Below are positions 1 to 7,724 of a stretch of DNA of 25,709 nucleotides, one piece after another (within the stretch, counting starts at the first letter, position 1; each line of letters begins with the position of its first letter). The position numbers and the translations under genes are program-made. The DNA is taken from positions 1 through 25,709 of the forward strand of contig JBDSND010000040.1 of NCBI GenBank assembly GCA_039915505.1, in the 5' to 3' direction. The notes below the pieces were generated by a model. The model was given only the letters and a program-made list of their open reading frames with translations. It was not told where the DNA came from and did no database searches. The DNA is from CAIWHR01 sp039915505. Its GTDB lineage: Bacteria > Pseudomonadota > Gammaproteobacteria > Burkholderiales > Casimicrobiaceae.

Positions 1-410
1 GCGAGCTTCTCGGCGCGACGCAGTCCGGCATAAAGAGCAATCGCGCCGCCTTGCGAAAATCCTGCCAGCACGATGCGCGATGCGGGGATACCCCGCCGCA
101 TCTCGTTAGCGATGAACGCTTCGACATGCGCTTGGGATTCGCGAACGCCAGCGAGATCTGCGCGACTCGCTAGGTCGGCGTCCACAATGTCGTACCACGC
201 GCGCATGGGGTATCCCCCGTTGACAGTCACCCTGCGTACTGGTGCATGCGGGAATATGAAACGAACGGCGAGCGTCTTTGGAAGTTGCAGTTGCTGAACG
301 ATCGGCACGAAGTCGTTGCCGTCGGCGCCCAATCCGTGCAGAACGATAACGGACGCGTCTGGTTGCGCAGCGCTTTCGAGCTCGATCGCAGGAAGAAGAG
401 AATCTGCCAT
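1..410 (-). CDS. Phospholipase/carboxylesterase family serine hydrolase (partial, 3' end off window)
   Basis: Reading the minus strand from the ATG at 410 gives 136 codons open to the left edge, so only the N-terminal part is present. The protein begins MADSLLPAIELES and has LHGLGADGNDF (about residues 24-34), the oxyanion-hole region typical of the acyl-protein thioesterase/EstB family. It then has FPHAPVRRVTVNGGYPMRAWYD, also family-typical. Near the cut is GFSQGG (about residues 117-122), the nucleophile elbow with the catalytic serine; the Asp and His of the triad would lie beyond the window. The family hydrolyses carboxylic or thioester bonds in the cytoplasm; the natural substrate is not readable here. 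A weak Shine-Dalgarno-like GAAAGG precedes the ATG by about 10 bases. It borders a decayed region and is read away from it. Confidence 0.85.
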   Translation of the reverse strand, partial: MADSLLPAIELESAAQPDASVIVLHGLGADGNDFVPIVQQLQLPKTLAVRFIFPHAPVRRVTVNGGYPMRAWYDIVDADLASRADLAGVRESQAHVEAFIANEMRRGIPASRIVLAGFSQGGAIALYAGLRRAEKL

Positions 411-547
411 CTATCAATCGCCTTTCATTTTTGGATTGTCTACGTTTGCTGACACTTGTTCCCAGTCATCCCATCAGCGATGGGCTACGTGGATGCCAAC
501 AAAGGAATGATCCCGCTGGTACGCGCATCTGCGCTCATGAACTCCGG

Positions 548-854
548 CTCGCAAGCTAACAAGTCTGGCAGGCGGCTATCCCGCATCCTGCACTCCGCGG
601 TGCGCGAACGCGCTTTCGGCACGCGCACTCCGACCGGCCCCAAGCCCGTCAACACCTCGCGCCGCAGCTGCCAGCCGTTACCCACCACGGCCTGTCGATC
701 CTGGCCATCACGGCGCTCGGCGAATTGCGTCAAACTCCTCAAACTCGGATTGCAGCGCCTCGGCAATCGGCCGCTGAGCTCCTTCCCGCAGTATCGTACT
801 CAACAGATCCTGCCCCTCTGGTTGACGCAGTGGAACTACCGTATCCTTTTTCAT
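548..854 (-). pseudogene. IS256-family transposase, N-terminal fragment, frameshifted
   Basis: From the ATG at 854 the minus strand reads MKKDTVVPLRQPEGQD, then LLSTILREGAQRPIAEALQSEFEEF, which matches the N-terminus of IS256/mutator-type transposases. The frame breaks near base 730. The match continues in another frame as QFAERRDGQDRQAVVGNG, then REVLTGLGPVGVRVPKARSR, the next conserved block of the same family. Similarity fades near 548. Nothing resembling the catalytic DDE core follows, so this is roughly the first quarter of a transposase of about 400 residues. I did not find a convincing terminal inverted repeat or target duplication. It is read as a relic of an old insertion. Family assignment is from recalled motifs, not from a search. 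Confidence 0.75.
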
Positions 855-1106
855 GGTGGCGTGGCCCCTTGTAGGTCGCCGAAATCCGACTTCGACACTC
901 GAATTCCAGCAGGTCACGCCGCCTTCTTGAACTCATCGTCGTACACCAGATTCGGTTATAGCTCTTGCAATTTCGCGTACCTGGTCCCGTACCCCATAGC
1001 CGGTGCCTCCACCGATCACCATCTTCTAATCGCCGGGCTGGTCGTGGCGACGATGATCGTTCCCGCTTGCGCCTACCGCGATTCCCTTTGAGCCGACGCG
1101 AGTACG
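855..1106. other. Unassigned degenerate sequence beside the IS fragment
   Basis: No reading frame here gives a recognisable protein. The stretch directly upstream of the transposase ATG may contain the original left end of the insertion element, but no matching right end is present. On the minus strand, fragments such as PNLVYDDEFKKAA followed by a stop look protein-like but are only a dozen codons long and bounded by stops. The stretch 411-547 on the other side of the fragment is equally unassigned. Confidence 0.4.
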
Positions 1107-1560
1107 GCAAAGGCACACCATACCCCGGCAAGATTTCGCAACAACTACGCGCAGATTCGGTCCGGCGGATTCTGGAAGTGGCAATGGGAACGCTGGAGGC
1201 GGGGATTACCGGTGATACCTCCAGCCGGATGGTAGTTTCGATTGCGCCAGCCGGATCTCAACTTCTTGACCGTTAATCGGGATGAGCACTGTCACCTGGA
1301 TCGGTCATGCCACCGTGCTTTTTGCATCGCAGGACTCAACATCCTTACCGATCCGCATTTTTCGGAACGCGCCTCTCCGGTTTCGTTCGCTGGACCCAAG
1401 CGTCGGTACCGCCAGCGATCGCGCTCAAAAACTTGCCCCCCATTGACGTCGTGCTCGTGTCGCACAATCGGTATTATCATCTCGACGATGTCACCATATG
1501 CGCGCTTGCCCAGCAACCCGGCGGTCCGCCGCGGTCCTATGTGCCGGAAGATGACAGCTC
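1107..1560 (+). pseudogene. Metallo-beta-lactamase-fold hydrolase (NAPE-PLD/RomA-like), decayed N-terminal part
   Basis: Joined pieces in three frames give a typical N-terminus of this MBL-fold family: AKAHHTPARFRNNYAQIRSG, then FWKWQWERWRRGLP (frame from 1107), an in-frame TAG at 1233, and RQPDLNFLTVNR. TVTWIGHATVLF follows in a second frame, then GLNILTDPHFSERASPVSFA back in the first. PPIDVVLVSHNRYYHLDD follows in a third frame from about 1406. One stop and about three frameshifts destroy the gene. The metal-binding motif, normally HxHxDH as in SHNHYDHLD, reads SHNRYYHLD, so two ligands are also lost. Similarity stops near 1560 and the rest of the expected protein (about 300 residues in the family) is missing; the IclR-type gene begins right after. 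Confidence 0.75.
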
Positions 1561-1605
1561 CGAATGGCAACGCGCGGCACGCCGCGGTATTCTGGTGGAT
1601 CTCGC

Positions 1606-2487
1606 ATGCGTTCTGCTCCGGATGAGCACTCTGCCTCCATGACGACCAACGTTTCTTCCCAGCGTCTAGTCCCGCCGCGTCGAGGCCGCTCGACTGGCAA
1701 ACCCGGCGCGATGCCCGGCCAAGTGCAAAGCCTGACCCGCGGCCTGCAGATCTTGGACGTCCTCGGTCGCGCCGAGGGCGGCCTCACGCTCACAGATTTG
1801 AGCCACCGCGTCGCATTGCCAGCCTCCACTACGCATCGTTTGCTGGGTACCCTGGAGCGCATGGGCTACGTCTACCAGACTGATGATCTATCGCTCTGGT
1901 ATGTTGGCCTCCAGGCTTTCACCGTGGGCTCGAGCTTCCTTGGCAATCGCGATTTCGTCGCCGGAAGCCATCTTTACATGCGACGCCTGATGGAGCAGTC
2001 CGGGGAAACCGCAAACCTCGCGGTGCTCGACGGAGTCGACGCCGTATTCATCGCGCAGGTTCAGTGCCGCGAGATCATGCGCCTCCTCGTGAAGCTCGGC
2101 AGCCGGGCGCCCTTGCACGCCTCGGGTGTCGGCAAGGCGATCTTCGCGGCCCTGCCAGACGAGCAAATCGACGCCATCCTGAAGGTTCGCGGGCTGCCCC
2201 GCATTACCGAAAGCACCATCGTTGCACCCGAGACCATGTGGGCTGCGCTTCGCGTCATCCGCCAGCGAGGTTGGTCCTTCGACGACGAGGAGCACCTGCT
2301 CGGCACCCGATGCGTTGCAGCGTCGATCTACGACGAACACGCCGAGCCTCTATGTGCGATCTCCCTTGCAGGGCCCGCCACACGCCTCCCTGACGAGCGC
2401 ATCAAGCAGCTCGGCATGCTAGTCGCGCACACCGCCGAGGAGATCACCCGCAAACTCGGAGGACGCTGGCCGCATCCCTACACCTGA
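1606..2487 (+). CDS. IclR-family transcriptional regulator
   Basis: The product is about 293 residues. An N-terminal winged helix-turn-helix (about residues 40-90) starts with VQSLTRGLQILDVL and includes LPASTTHRLLGTLERMGYV, the recognition-helix signature of IclR proteins. The C-terminal effector-binding domain (about 110-285) contains LGSRAPLHASGVGKAIFAAL and FDDEEHLLGTRCVAASIYD, both conserved in the family. Such proteins are dimeric cytoplasmic regulators of catabolic genes that bind small acids; the ligand cannot be inferred. The ATG at 1606 is preferred because GGTGGA lies 6-7 bases upstream; the ATGs at 1639 and 1711 lack a ribosome site but remain possible. The reading frame is intact although both flanks are pseudogenes. 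The nearest intact genes on the same strand, nadE and amaB, are possible targets, but about 1 kb separates it from nadE. Confidence 0.9.
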   Translation: MRSAPDEHSASMTTNVSSQRLVPPRRGRSTGKPGAMPGQVQSLTRGLQILDVLGRAEGGLTLTDLSHRVALPASTTHRLLGTLERMGYVYQTDDLSLWYVGLQAFTVGSSFLGNRDFVAGSHLYMRRLMEQSGETANLAVLDGVDAVFIAQVQCREIMRLLVKLGSRAPLHASGVGKAIFAALPDEQIDAILKVRGLPRITESTIVAPETMWAALRVIRQRGWSFDDEEHLLGTRCVAASIYDEHAEPLCAISLAGPATRLPDERIKQLGMLVAHTAEEITRKLGGRWPHPYT

Positions 2488-2652
2488 GCGCAACGCGGAG
2501 CGGCGCTTCGTTCAGGGCGACTTCCTTGTCGAACCTGACAGCGGCTTGGACAAACGGCGGAACGCTCGACATTACCCGCCTTCCCGCGGCTGCGCGGCTT
2601 CGCGGCCCAACGCCACGTTGCGAGATTTCGCAGGCGCCGCTTGCTGAAGCAA

Positions 2653-2930
2653 TTAACTTCGGGTGAAACGTTGGGCGATCAATGCCTGAAGTGATCGATG
2701 GGCTTGACGAGGCGCGCATCGAATTCCCGCATCGCGGGTGCGTGCGCCCTCCACGGCCTTGCCCCAACCCGTCAGGGCAACCAACGTGGCTGACTCTGCC
2801 CATGCCCGCGTTCGAAACGCGTGTGCAGTACCACTGCCGTCCAGGCGCCGCGTCCCGATGTCGAACTGTCGAGCGACAGCACGTCGGGTCGGACCTTCTG
2901 CGACCTCGATCGCCTCCAGTCCGTCCCAAC
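2653..2930 (-). pseudogene. Response-regulator receiver (REC) domain remnant
   Basis: On the minus strand a frame ending in the TAA at 2653 reads DGLEAIEVAEG, then FDIGTRRLDG, then ATLVALTGWGKAVEGARTRD. These resemble the receiver-domain segments around the phosphorylated Asp loop (DIGMPGLDG-like) and the conserved T-G-W-G stretch of hybrid-kinase REC domains. Immediately afterwards a different frame gives FDARLVKPIDH, which matches the conserved Lys-Pro loop. A second frame near the Asp loop reads RPDVLSLD, so at least two frameshifts have occurred. The N-terminal Asp pair of a REC domain was not found. The piece is therefore a broken tail of a hybrid kinase or response regulator. Recognition is by motif reading only. 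Confidence 0.55.
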
Positions 2931-3562
2931 CAAGGATGCTTGATGCCTACGGTAGGCAACTACGCGTCGTTGCAAGAGACCGTCAGTTCCGGGCCCCACG
3001 CCATTCACATGGCGTACCGCGAGTCGAGCATTACCCGCACCACCGTCTTGAGATTTTGTGGCCCTGCCGCGGGCTCACAGAGCACAGCGGTGGGTCGCGC
3101 CCCAATCCAGAGCGGGCATGCGCGCGCCCATCTGGCCACCCCGCCTAAAGAACCCAAGGCGCCCGGTAATCGTTCTGCAGAGCCAAGCTTCCTCTTGCAG
3201 CGTTCGTGGCGCACACGCTGGCACGCCTACGTCACGGCGTTCCGCCTGATGTTGTGGCTCTAGTCTGAGGGGTGGGCGGGAAGACGGCCACGAAGTGGCC
3301 CCTCGAGACTCTGGGCGCGGCTGAGCTAACCGGGCATCAAATATCGGAGCCGCGGCAACCGGGCTGTAGGACAGAGCCCGAACCCTTCGCATCGAACGGG
3401 GTGGGCGCAGCCACGGGCAAACTGGTACATGGCGTGGGGGACAGTTATCGCGTCTCATGGGCGGGCGGCGGTGCAACGCGGGGAGCCGTGCCGCATAATG
3501 GCGAACGCAGGTCGCGTACGCTTACGCAGCCTTCCTTTTTCCAACAGCGGTGCGGTTCAGAC
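2931..3562. other. Intergenic stretch without a recognised gene
   Basis: No frame yields a recognisable product. The nadE frame stays open upstream to about 3272, but the translated 97 codons look like read-through of non-coding sequence. A perfect hairpin GGCCAC-GAA-GTGGCC lies at 3286-3300 without a following T-run, so it is not a standard terminator. The nadE promoter is presumably in the right part of this stretch, but I could not pick a convincing -35/-10 pair. Confidence 0.5.
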
Positions 3563-5611
3563 GTGATCGACCAATTCTTTTCCATCCATCGCCACGGCTT
3601 CGTTCGGATCGCCGCCTGCACGCCGCGGGTCAGTGTGGGCGACCCAGCAACCAATGCTGAGGAAACGCTCGCGTTGCTCCGCCAGGGCGACGCGGAGGGT
3701 GCCGATCTCATGCTGTTCCCAGAACTCGGCATGAGCTCCTATGCGATCGATGACCTGCTCTTGCAGGACGCGCTCCTCGTCGCCGTGGAGACGGCGCTTG
3801 GGCGCATCATCGACGCCTCGCGGTCGCTGCGCTCGGTCGCGATCGTGGGCGCCCCCGTGCGTCACAACGGTCGCCTCTACAACTGCGGCGTCGTGATCGC
3901 CCGGGGTGCCATCCTGGGGGTAGTCCCCAAGTCGTTCCTGCCCAACTACCGGGAGTACTACGAGAACCGCTGGTTTGCGCCCGGCGCGGGGGTTATAAGG
4001 TTGGAGGTCGCCCTGGCCGGGCAGCGTGCACCTTTCGGCACCGATCTCGTATTCGCGGCTTCGGACCTTCCGGACTTTGTGTTTCATGTCGAGCTTTGCG
4101 AGGACTTCTGGTCCGCCTTACCACCGTCCACCCAGGGAGCACTTGCCGGGGCGCTCATCCTGTGTAACCTCTCCGCCTCCAATATCGTGATCGGCAAGGC
4201 GGATGAACGAGCGATGCTGTGTCGGGCTCAATCGGTACGCTGCCATGCGGCTTATGTGTACTCCGCGGCGGGCCCCGGTGAGAGCACCACCGACCTTGCG
4301 TGGGACGGCCAGGCAAGCATCCATGAGCTAGGGGTGTTACTCGCGCAGAGCGCGAGGTTCCCTGTCGCTCGGCAGATGACAATCGCCGACGTGGACGTGG
4401 AGCGCCTGCGGCTCGAACGCATGCGCACCCCTACATTCAACGCCGCGGCGGTCGCGGCAAGCCATCCCGAGCGCGCTTTCCGCCGCGTAGCCTTCGAGCA
4501 TCAGCCGAGCTTCGACGACCGCGGTCTCGTCCGTTGCGTCGAGCGCTTTCCTTTCGTGCCGAACGACGCCCGTCGCCTCGACCAGGATTGCTACGAAGCC
4601 TTCAACATTCAGGTCCAGGGACTCGCCAAGCGTCTGCAGGTGACCAATGGGGAGCGGGTCGTCATCGGCGTTTCCGGCGGATTGGATTCCACGCACGCAC
4701 TCATCGTCGCGGCCAAAGCGTTTGATCTCCTTGGCCTGCCGCGCGCGAATATTTTGGGCTTCACTCTCCCGGGGTTTGCCACTACTGGACGCACCAAGGC
4801 AAACGCCTGGGCGCTCATGAATGCCCTGGGCGTGACCGCGGAGGAGATCGACATACGGCCAGCGGCGACGCGCATGCTGCAGGATCTCGGACATCCTTAC
4901 GCCCGCGGCGAGCCGGTCTATGACGTGACCTTCGAGAACGTGCAGGCGGGGCTACGCACGGACTACCTGTTCCGCCTTGCCAACCAGCGCGGCGCTTTCG
5001 TCGTCGGCACGGGCGATCTGTCGGAACTCGCGCTCGGCTGGTGCACGTACGGCGTCGGCGACCAGATGAGCCACTACAACGTAAACGCGTCGGTCGCCAA
5101 GACTCTCATCCAGTATCTCGTGCGCTGGGTGGCCCAGACCGGTCAATTCGATCCCGCCGCTTCGGCGACGCTGCTCGCGGTGCTCGACACCGAAATTTCG
5201 CCGGAGCTCGTGCCGCCCTCCGCCACCGGCGCCTTGCAAAGTACGCAGGGGAAGATCGGGCCATACGAGCTGCAGGACTTTCACCTCTATTACGTCACCC
5301 GCTACGGACTGAGGCCCTCGAAGGTGGCTTTCCTGGCATGGCACGCCTGGCGTGACATCTCGGATGGCGCATGGCCGGCCAATTTTCCCGACGCTTCGCG
5401 CCACGCTTATGACATCGGCGAGATCAAGAAATGGCTCGCCATCTTCCTATACCGCTTTTTCGAGATTAGCCAGTTCAAGCGCTCCGCCATGCCCAATGGC
5501 CCGAAGGTCGTTTCGGGAGGAAGCCTTTCCCCGCGCGGCGACTGGCGCGCGCCTTCCGACGGCAACGCAAGGGCGTGGCTTGCCGAGCTCGAGGCCAACG
5601 TACCGGATTAG
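3563..5611 (+). CDS. nadE: Glutamine-dependent NAD+ synthetase (long form)
   Basis: This enzyme amidates nicotinic acid adenine dinucleotide to NAD+ in the cytoplasm with ATP, drawing ammonia from glutamine. The 682-residue protein has an N-terminal nitrilase-type glutaminase with the full triad: Glu54 in FPELG, Lys123 in PKSFLPNY and Cys179 in ELCEDFW. A C-terminal synthetase domain follows, with the ATP-binding SGGLDS (371-376) and GTGDLSELALGW. Length and the opening FFSIHRHGFVRIAACTPRV match the long type known from Mycobacterium tuberculosis (about 680 residues) rather than the roughly 540-residue form. The start is the GTG at 3563, chosen because family members begin exactly there. The ribosome site is weak, and the frame is open for 97 codons upstream. 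The amaB gene follows after 357 bases. Confidence 0.93.
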   Translation: MIDQFFSIHRHGFVRIAACTPRVSVGDPATNAEETLALLRQGDAEGADLMLFPELGMSSYAIDDLLLQDALLVAVETALGRIIDASRSLRSVAIVGAPVRHNGRLYNCGVVIARGAILGVVPKSFLPNYREYYENRWFAPGAGVIRLEVALAGQRAPFGTDLVFAASDLPDFVFHVELCEDFWSALPPSTQGALAGALILCNLSASNIVIGKADERAMLCRAQSVRCHAAYVYSAAGPGESTTDLAWDGQASIHELGVLLAQSARFPVARQMTIADVDVERLRLERMRTPTFNAAAVAASHPERAFRRVAFEHQPSFDDRGLVRCVERFPFVPNDARRLDQDCYEAFNIQVQGLAKRLQVTNGERVVIGVSGGLDSTHALIVAAKAFDLLGLPRANILGFTLPGFATTGRTKANAWALMNALGVTAEEIDIRPAATRMLQDLGHPYARGEPVYDVTFENVQAGLRTDYLFRLANQRGAFVVGTGDLSELALGWCTYGVGDQMSHYNVNASVAKTLIQYLVRWVAQTGQFDPAASATLLAVLDTEISPELVPPSATGALQSTQGKIGPYELQDFHLYYVTRYGLRPSKVAFLAWHAWRDISDGAWPANFPDASRHAYDIGEIKKWLAIFLYRFFEISQFKRSAMPNGPKVVSGGSLSPRGDWRAPSDGNARAWLAELEANVPD

Positions 5612-5968
5612 CCTCCACGACTGCGCGCGGCCATGACGCACAATGCGCAAAGCCTTGGTCGAGGATGTCCGCAAGTACGATGCGGTCGAAAGAGTTTTGC
5701 CGGCGGCGCCACCCTGGCCTTCATCGCCCGATGGGGCTTGGGATCCGTAAGTGTCGATCGTGGCACACCTACTCACGCGACGAAGCAATACCTTGCGCGA
5801 CGCGCAGATGCCCGACGGCGAACGGTGCCTGCCGCACCGGGGATTCGCCCGCCGAAAGCACGAATCCCTCGATGGCGTTTTCGCCAACAGTGTTGGCCGC
5901 TACTAGCGGCAGCGACCATTGCCCGCTGGGTGCTTCCAGCGATGGCCTAACTTCTGCCGGGACGTCTC
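5612..5968. other. Intergenic stretch between nadE and amaB, nothing recognised
   Basis: Both strands were read in all frames and no known protein was seen. A minus-strand frame (about 5447-5887) overlaps the end of nadE and resembles no family. No terminator with a T-run is obvious after nadE. The right end holds GGGA six bases before the amaB ATG, a reasonable ribosome site. The gap is long for a simple operon, so amaB may have its own promoter here. Confidence 0.45.
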
Positions 5969-7468
5969 ATGGATATCTGCGCATTGCTACGCGAACTCGG
6001 CGCCGACACGTCGCTCTACTGCGGCCAGGACCTTATCGTGCGAACTCCTATCGACGGCACGGAGCTGGCCTCGTTGCGCGCCGACGATGCCGCCACGATT
6101 CACGACAAGGTCGAGGCCGCGCATTCGGCTTTCCTCGCCTGGCGCCTCGTTCCAGCACCCCGTCGGGGCGAGCTCGTTCGTCGCTTCGCGATGGAGTTAC
6201 GCGGCCGCAAGGATTCCTTGGGGCGGCTGGTGACGATCGAGTCCGGGAAGATCATCGAGGAGGGTCTCGGCGAGGTCCAGGAGATGATCGACATCTGCGA
6301 TTTCGCGGTCGGTCTCTCCCGCCAGCTCTACGGGCTCACCATTGCCTCGGAGCGTCCGGGCCACCGGATGATGGAGACCTGGCACCCTGCTGGGGTGGTG
6401 GCCGTCATCAGCGCCTTCAACTTTCCAGTCGCGGTATGGGCGTGGAATGCGGCCCTAGCGCTAGTATGCGGCGACGCGGTCGTCTGGAAGCCGTCCGAGA
6501 AGACGCCGTTGACCGCGCTGGCTTGTCTCGCGCTGCTACGCCGCGCCGCAGCGACGATGGACGACGTTCCGCCTGCGCTGTTCCAGGTCGTGATTGGCGA
6601 TTCGGCGCAAGGTTCAGCCCTGGTACGTGAGGCGCGGGTGCCGGTCGTCTCCGCCACAGGAAGCACGCGCATGGGGAAGGCGGTTGCGCACCTTGCCGGG
6701 GACAGGCTGGTGCGCACCATCCTCGAGCTTGGTGGCAACAATGCGCTGATCGTTGCGCCATCGGCGGATCTCGAGCTGGCACTGCGGGCCATCGTATTCT
6801 CTGCGGTCGGCACCGCAGGCCAGCGCTGCACGTCGCTGCGTCGGCTAATCGTTCATCATGATATCCACGAATGCCTGCTGGCGCGACTCAAGGCCGTGTA
6901 CACCAGCTTGCCGCTCGGTAACCCCCTCCAGATCGGAACCCTTGTCGGACCCTTGATCGACCGCGCCGGAGGCGACGCAATGCGTGCTGCTTTGCAGGCG
7001 GCACGCGACGAAGGTGGCATCGTCCACGGGGGCGAACCCGTCATCGTCGACGGTTGCGAGGGAGGTGTGTACGCTCGTCCGGCTCTGGTCGAGATGCCTG
7101 CGCAAACGCCTTTGCTCCATCGCGAAACCTTCGCGCCAGTGTTGTACATGCTCCGTTATACGACGATGGAGGAAGCGATCGCGCTCAACAACGCGGTCCC
7201 CCAGGGACTCGCATCAGCGCTGTTCACGAACGATCTCCGTGAGATGGAGACATTCCTGTCCGCCGCGGGCAGCGACTGTGGCATCGCCAATGTGAACATC
7301 GGTCCATCGGGGGCGGAGATCGGCGGCGCCTTCGGTGGGGAAAAGGAGACAGGCGGCGGGCGCGAGTCCGGATCGGATGCCTGGAAGGCCTACATGCGAC
7401 GTGCGACGAACACGATCAACTACGGCCACGCATTGCCGCTTGCTCAGGGCATCCGGTTCGATGCCTGA
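5969..7468 (+). CDS. amaB: ALDH7-family aldehyde dehydrogenase, probable L-aminoadipate-semialdehyde dehydrogenase
   Basis: The 499-residue protein is a complete NAD-dependent aldehyde dehydrogenase. The cofactor region has VISAFNFPVAVWAWNAALAL, then WKPSEKTPL and SATGSTRMGKAV. The general-base Glu253 lies in LELGGNNA and the nucleophile Cys287 in GQRCTSLRR. The C-terminus reads FGGEKETGGGRESGSDAW, then YMRRATNTINYG, LPLAQGIRFD. This tail is characteristic of the ALDH7A1/AmaB/Pcd group, which oxidises alpha-aminoadipate semialdehyde (in equilibrium with piperideine-6-carboxylate) during lysine breakdown. The symbol is assigned from this family likeness; the specific substrate is an inference, because no other lysine-catabolic gene is nearby. 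The ATG at 5969 follows GGGA at six bases. It converges with the MFS transporter gene. Confidence 0.9.
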   Translation: MDICALLRELGADTSLYCGQDLIVRTPIDGTELASLRADDAATIHDKVEAAHSAFLAWRLVPAPRRGELVRRFAMELRGRKDSLGRLVTIESGKIIEEGLGEVQEMIDICDFAVGLSRQLYGLTIASERPGHRMMETWHPAGVVAVISAFNFPVAVWAWNAALALVCGDAVVWKPSEKTPLTALACLALLRRAAATMDDVPPALFQVVIGDSAQGSALVREARVPVVSATGSTRMGKAVAHLAGDRLVRTILELGGNNALIVAPSADLELALRAIVFSAVGTAGQRCTSLRRLIVHHDIHECLLARLKAVYTSLPLGNPLQIGTLVGPLIDRAGGDAMRAALQAARDEGGIVHGGEPVIVDGCEGGVYARPALVEMPAQTPLLHRETFAPVLYMLRYTTMEEAIALNNAVPQGLASALFTNDLREMETFLSAAGSDCGIANVNIGPSGAEIGGAFGGEKETGGGRESGSDAWKAYMRRATNTINYGHALPLAQGIRFDA

Positions 7469-7524
7469 GACGACGCCCCCGGGCAGATTGCCTGCCGCTT
7501 CCCGGTATTGTCGACCTGCACGAG

Positions 7525-7582
7525 CCGGTAGCCGCCACACCGCCTCCATGCCTTGCATGCGCGGGGCGGTGCACGGCTACCG
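7525..7582. repeat. Long imperfect inverted repeat between convergent genes
   Basis: Left arm CCGGTAGCCGCCACACCGCC (7525-7544) pairs imperfectly with right arm GGCGGTGCACGGCTACCG (7565-7582) around a loop of about 20 bases. It lies between the converging ends of amaB and the MFS gene, where a bidirectional terminator is expected. No clear T-run follows on either side, so factor-independent termination is not certain. The rest of 7469-7724 shows nothing recognisable. Confidence 0.45.
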
Positions 7583-7724
7583 CCCCGCCAATCCTTAGCC
7601 ATAACCTCGACCAATCCGCCGCACTGCCCGCGTAAGCCTGGGGCGAGGCACCCGATCGCCGGCGATCATTGCCCCGCGAAGCGCATCGATCCACGCCGAT
7701 GTTTCGATATAGGCGCGGTCCCGC

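Noticed and set aside
456..1091. 211-codon plus-strand frame across the IS fragment
   Set aside because: It overlaps the transposase relic on the opposite strand and shows no family resemblance or ribosome site.
2682..3263. 193-codon plus-strand frame in the gap before nadE
   Set aside because: It lies largely opposite the receiver-domain remnant and has no recognisable motif.
3267..3304. Hairpin GGCCAC-GAA-GTGGCC with flanking G/C runs as a terminator or attachment site
   Set aside because: No T-run follows, no integrase or tRNA gene is near, and short perfect stems are expected in GC-rich DNA.
3272..3562. N-terminal extension of nadE
   Set aside because: The frame is open, but the peptide lacks any domain and the family begins at the GTG at 3563.
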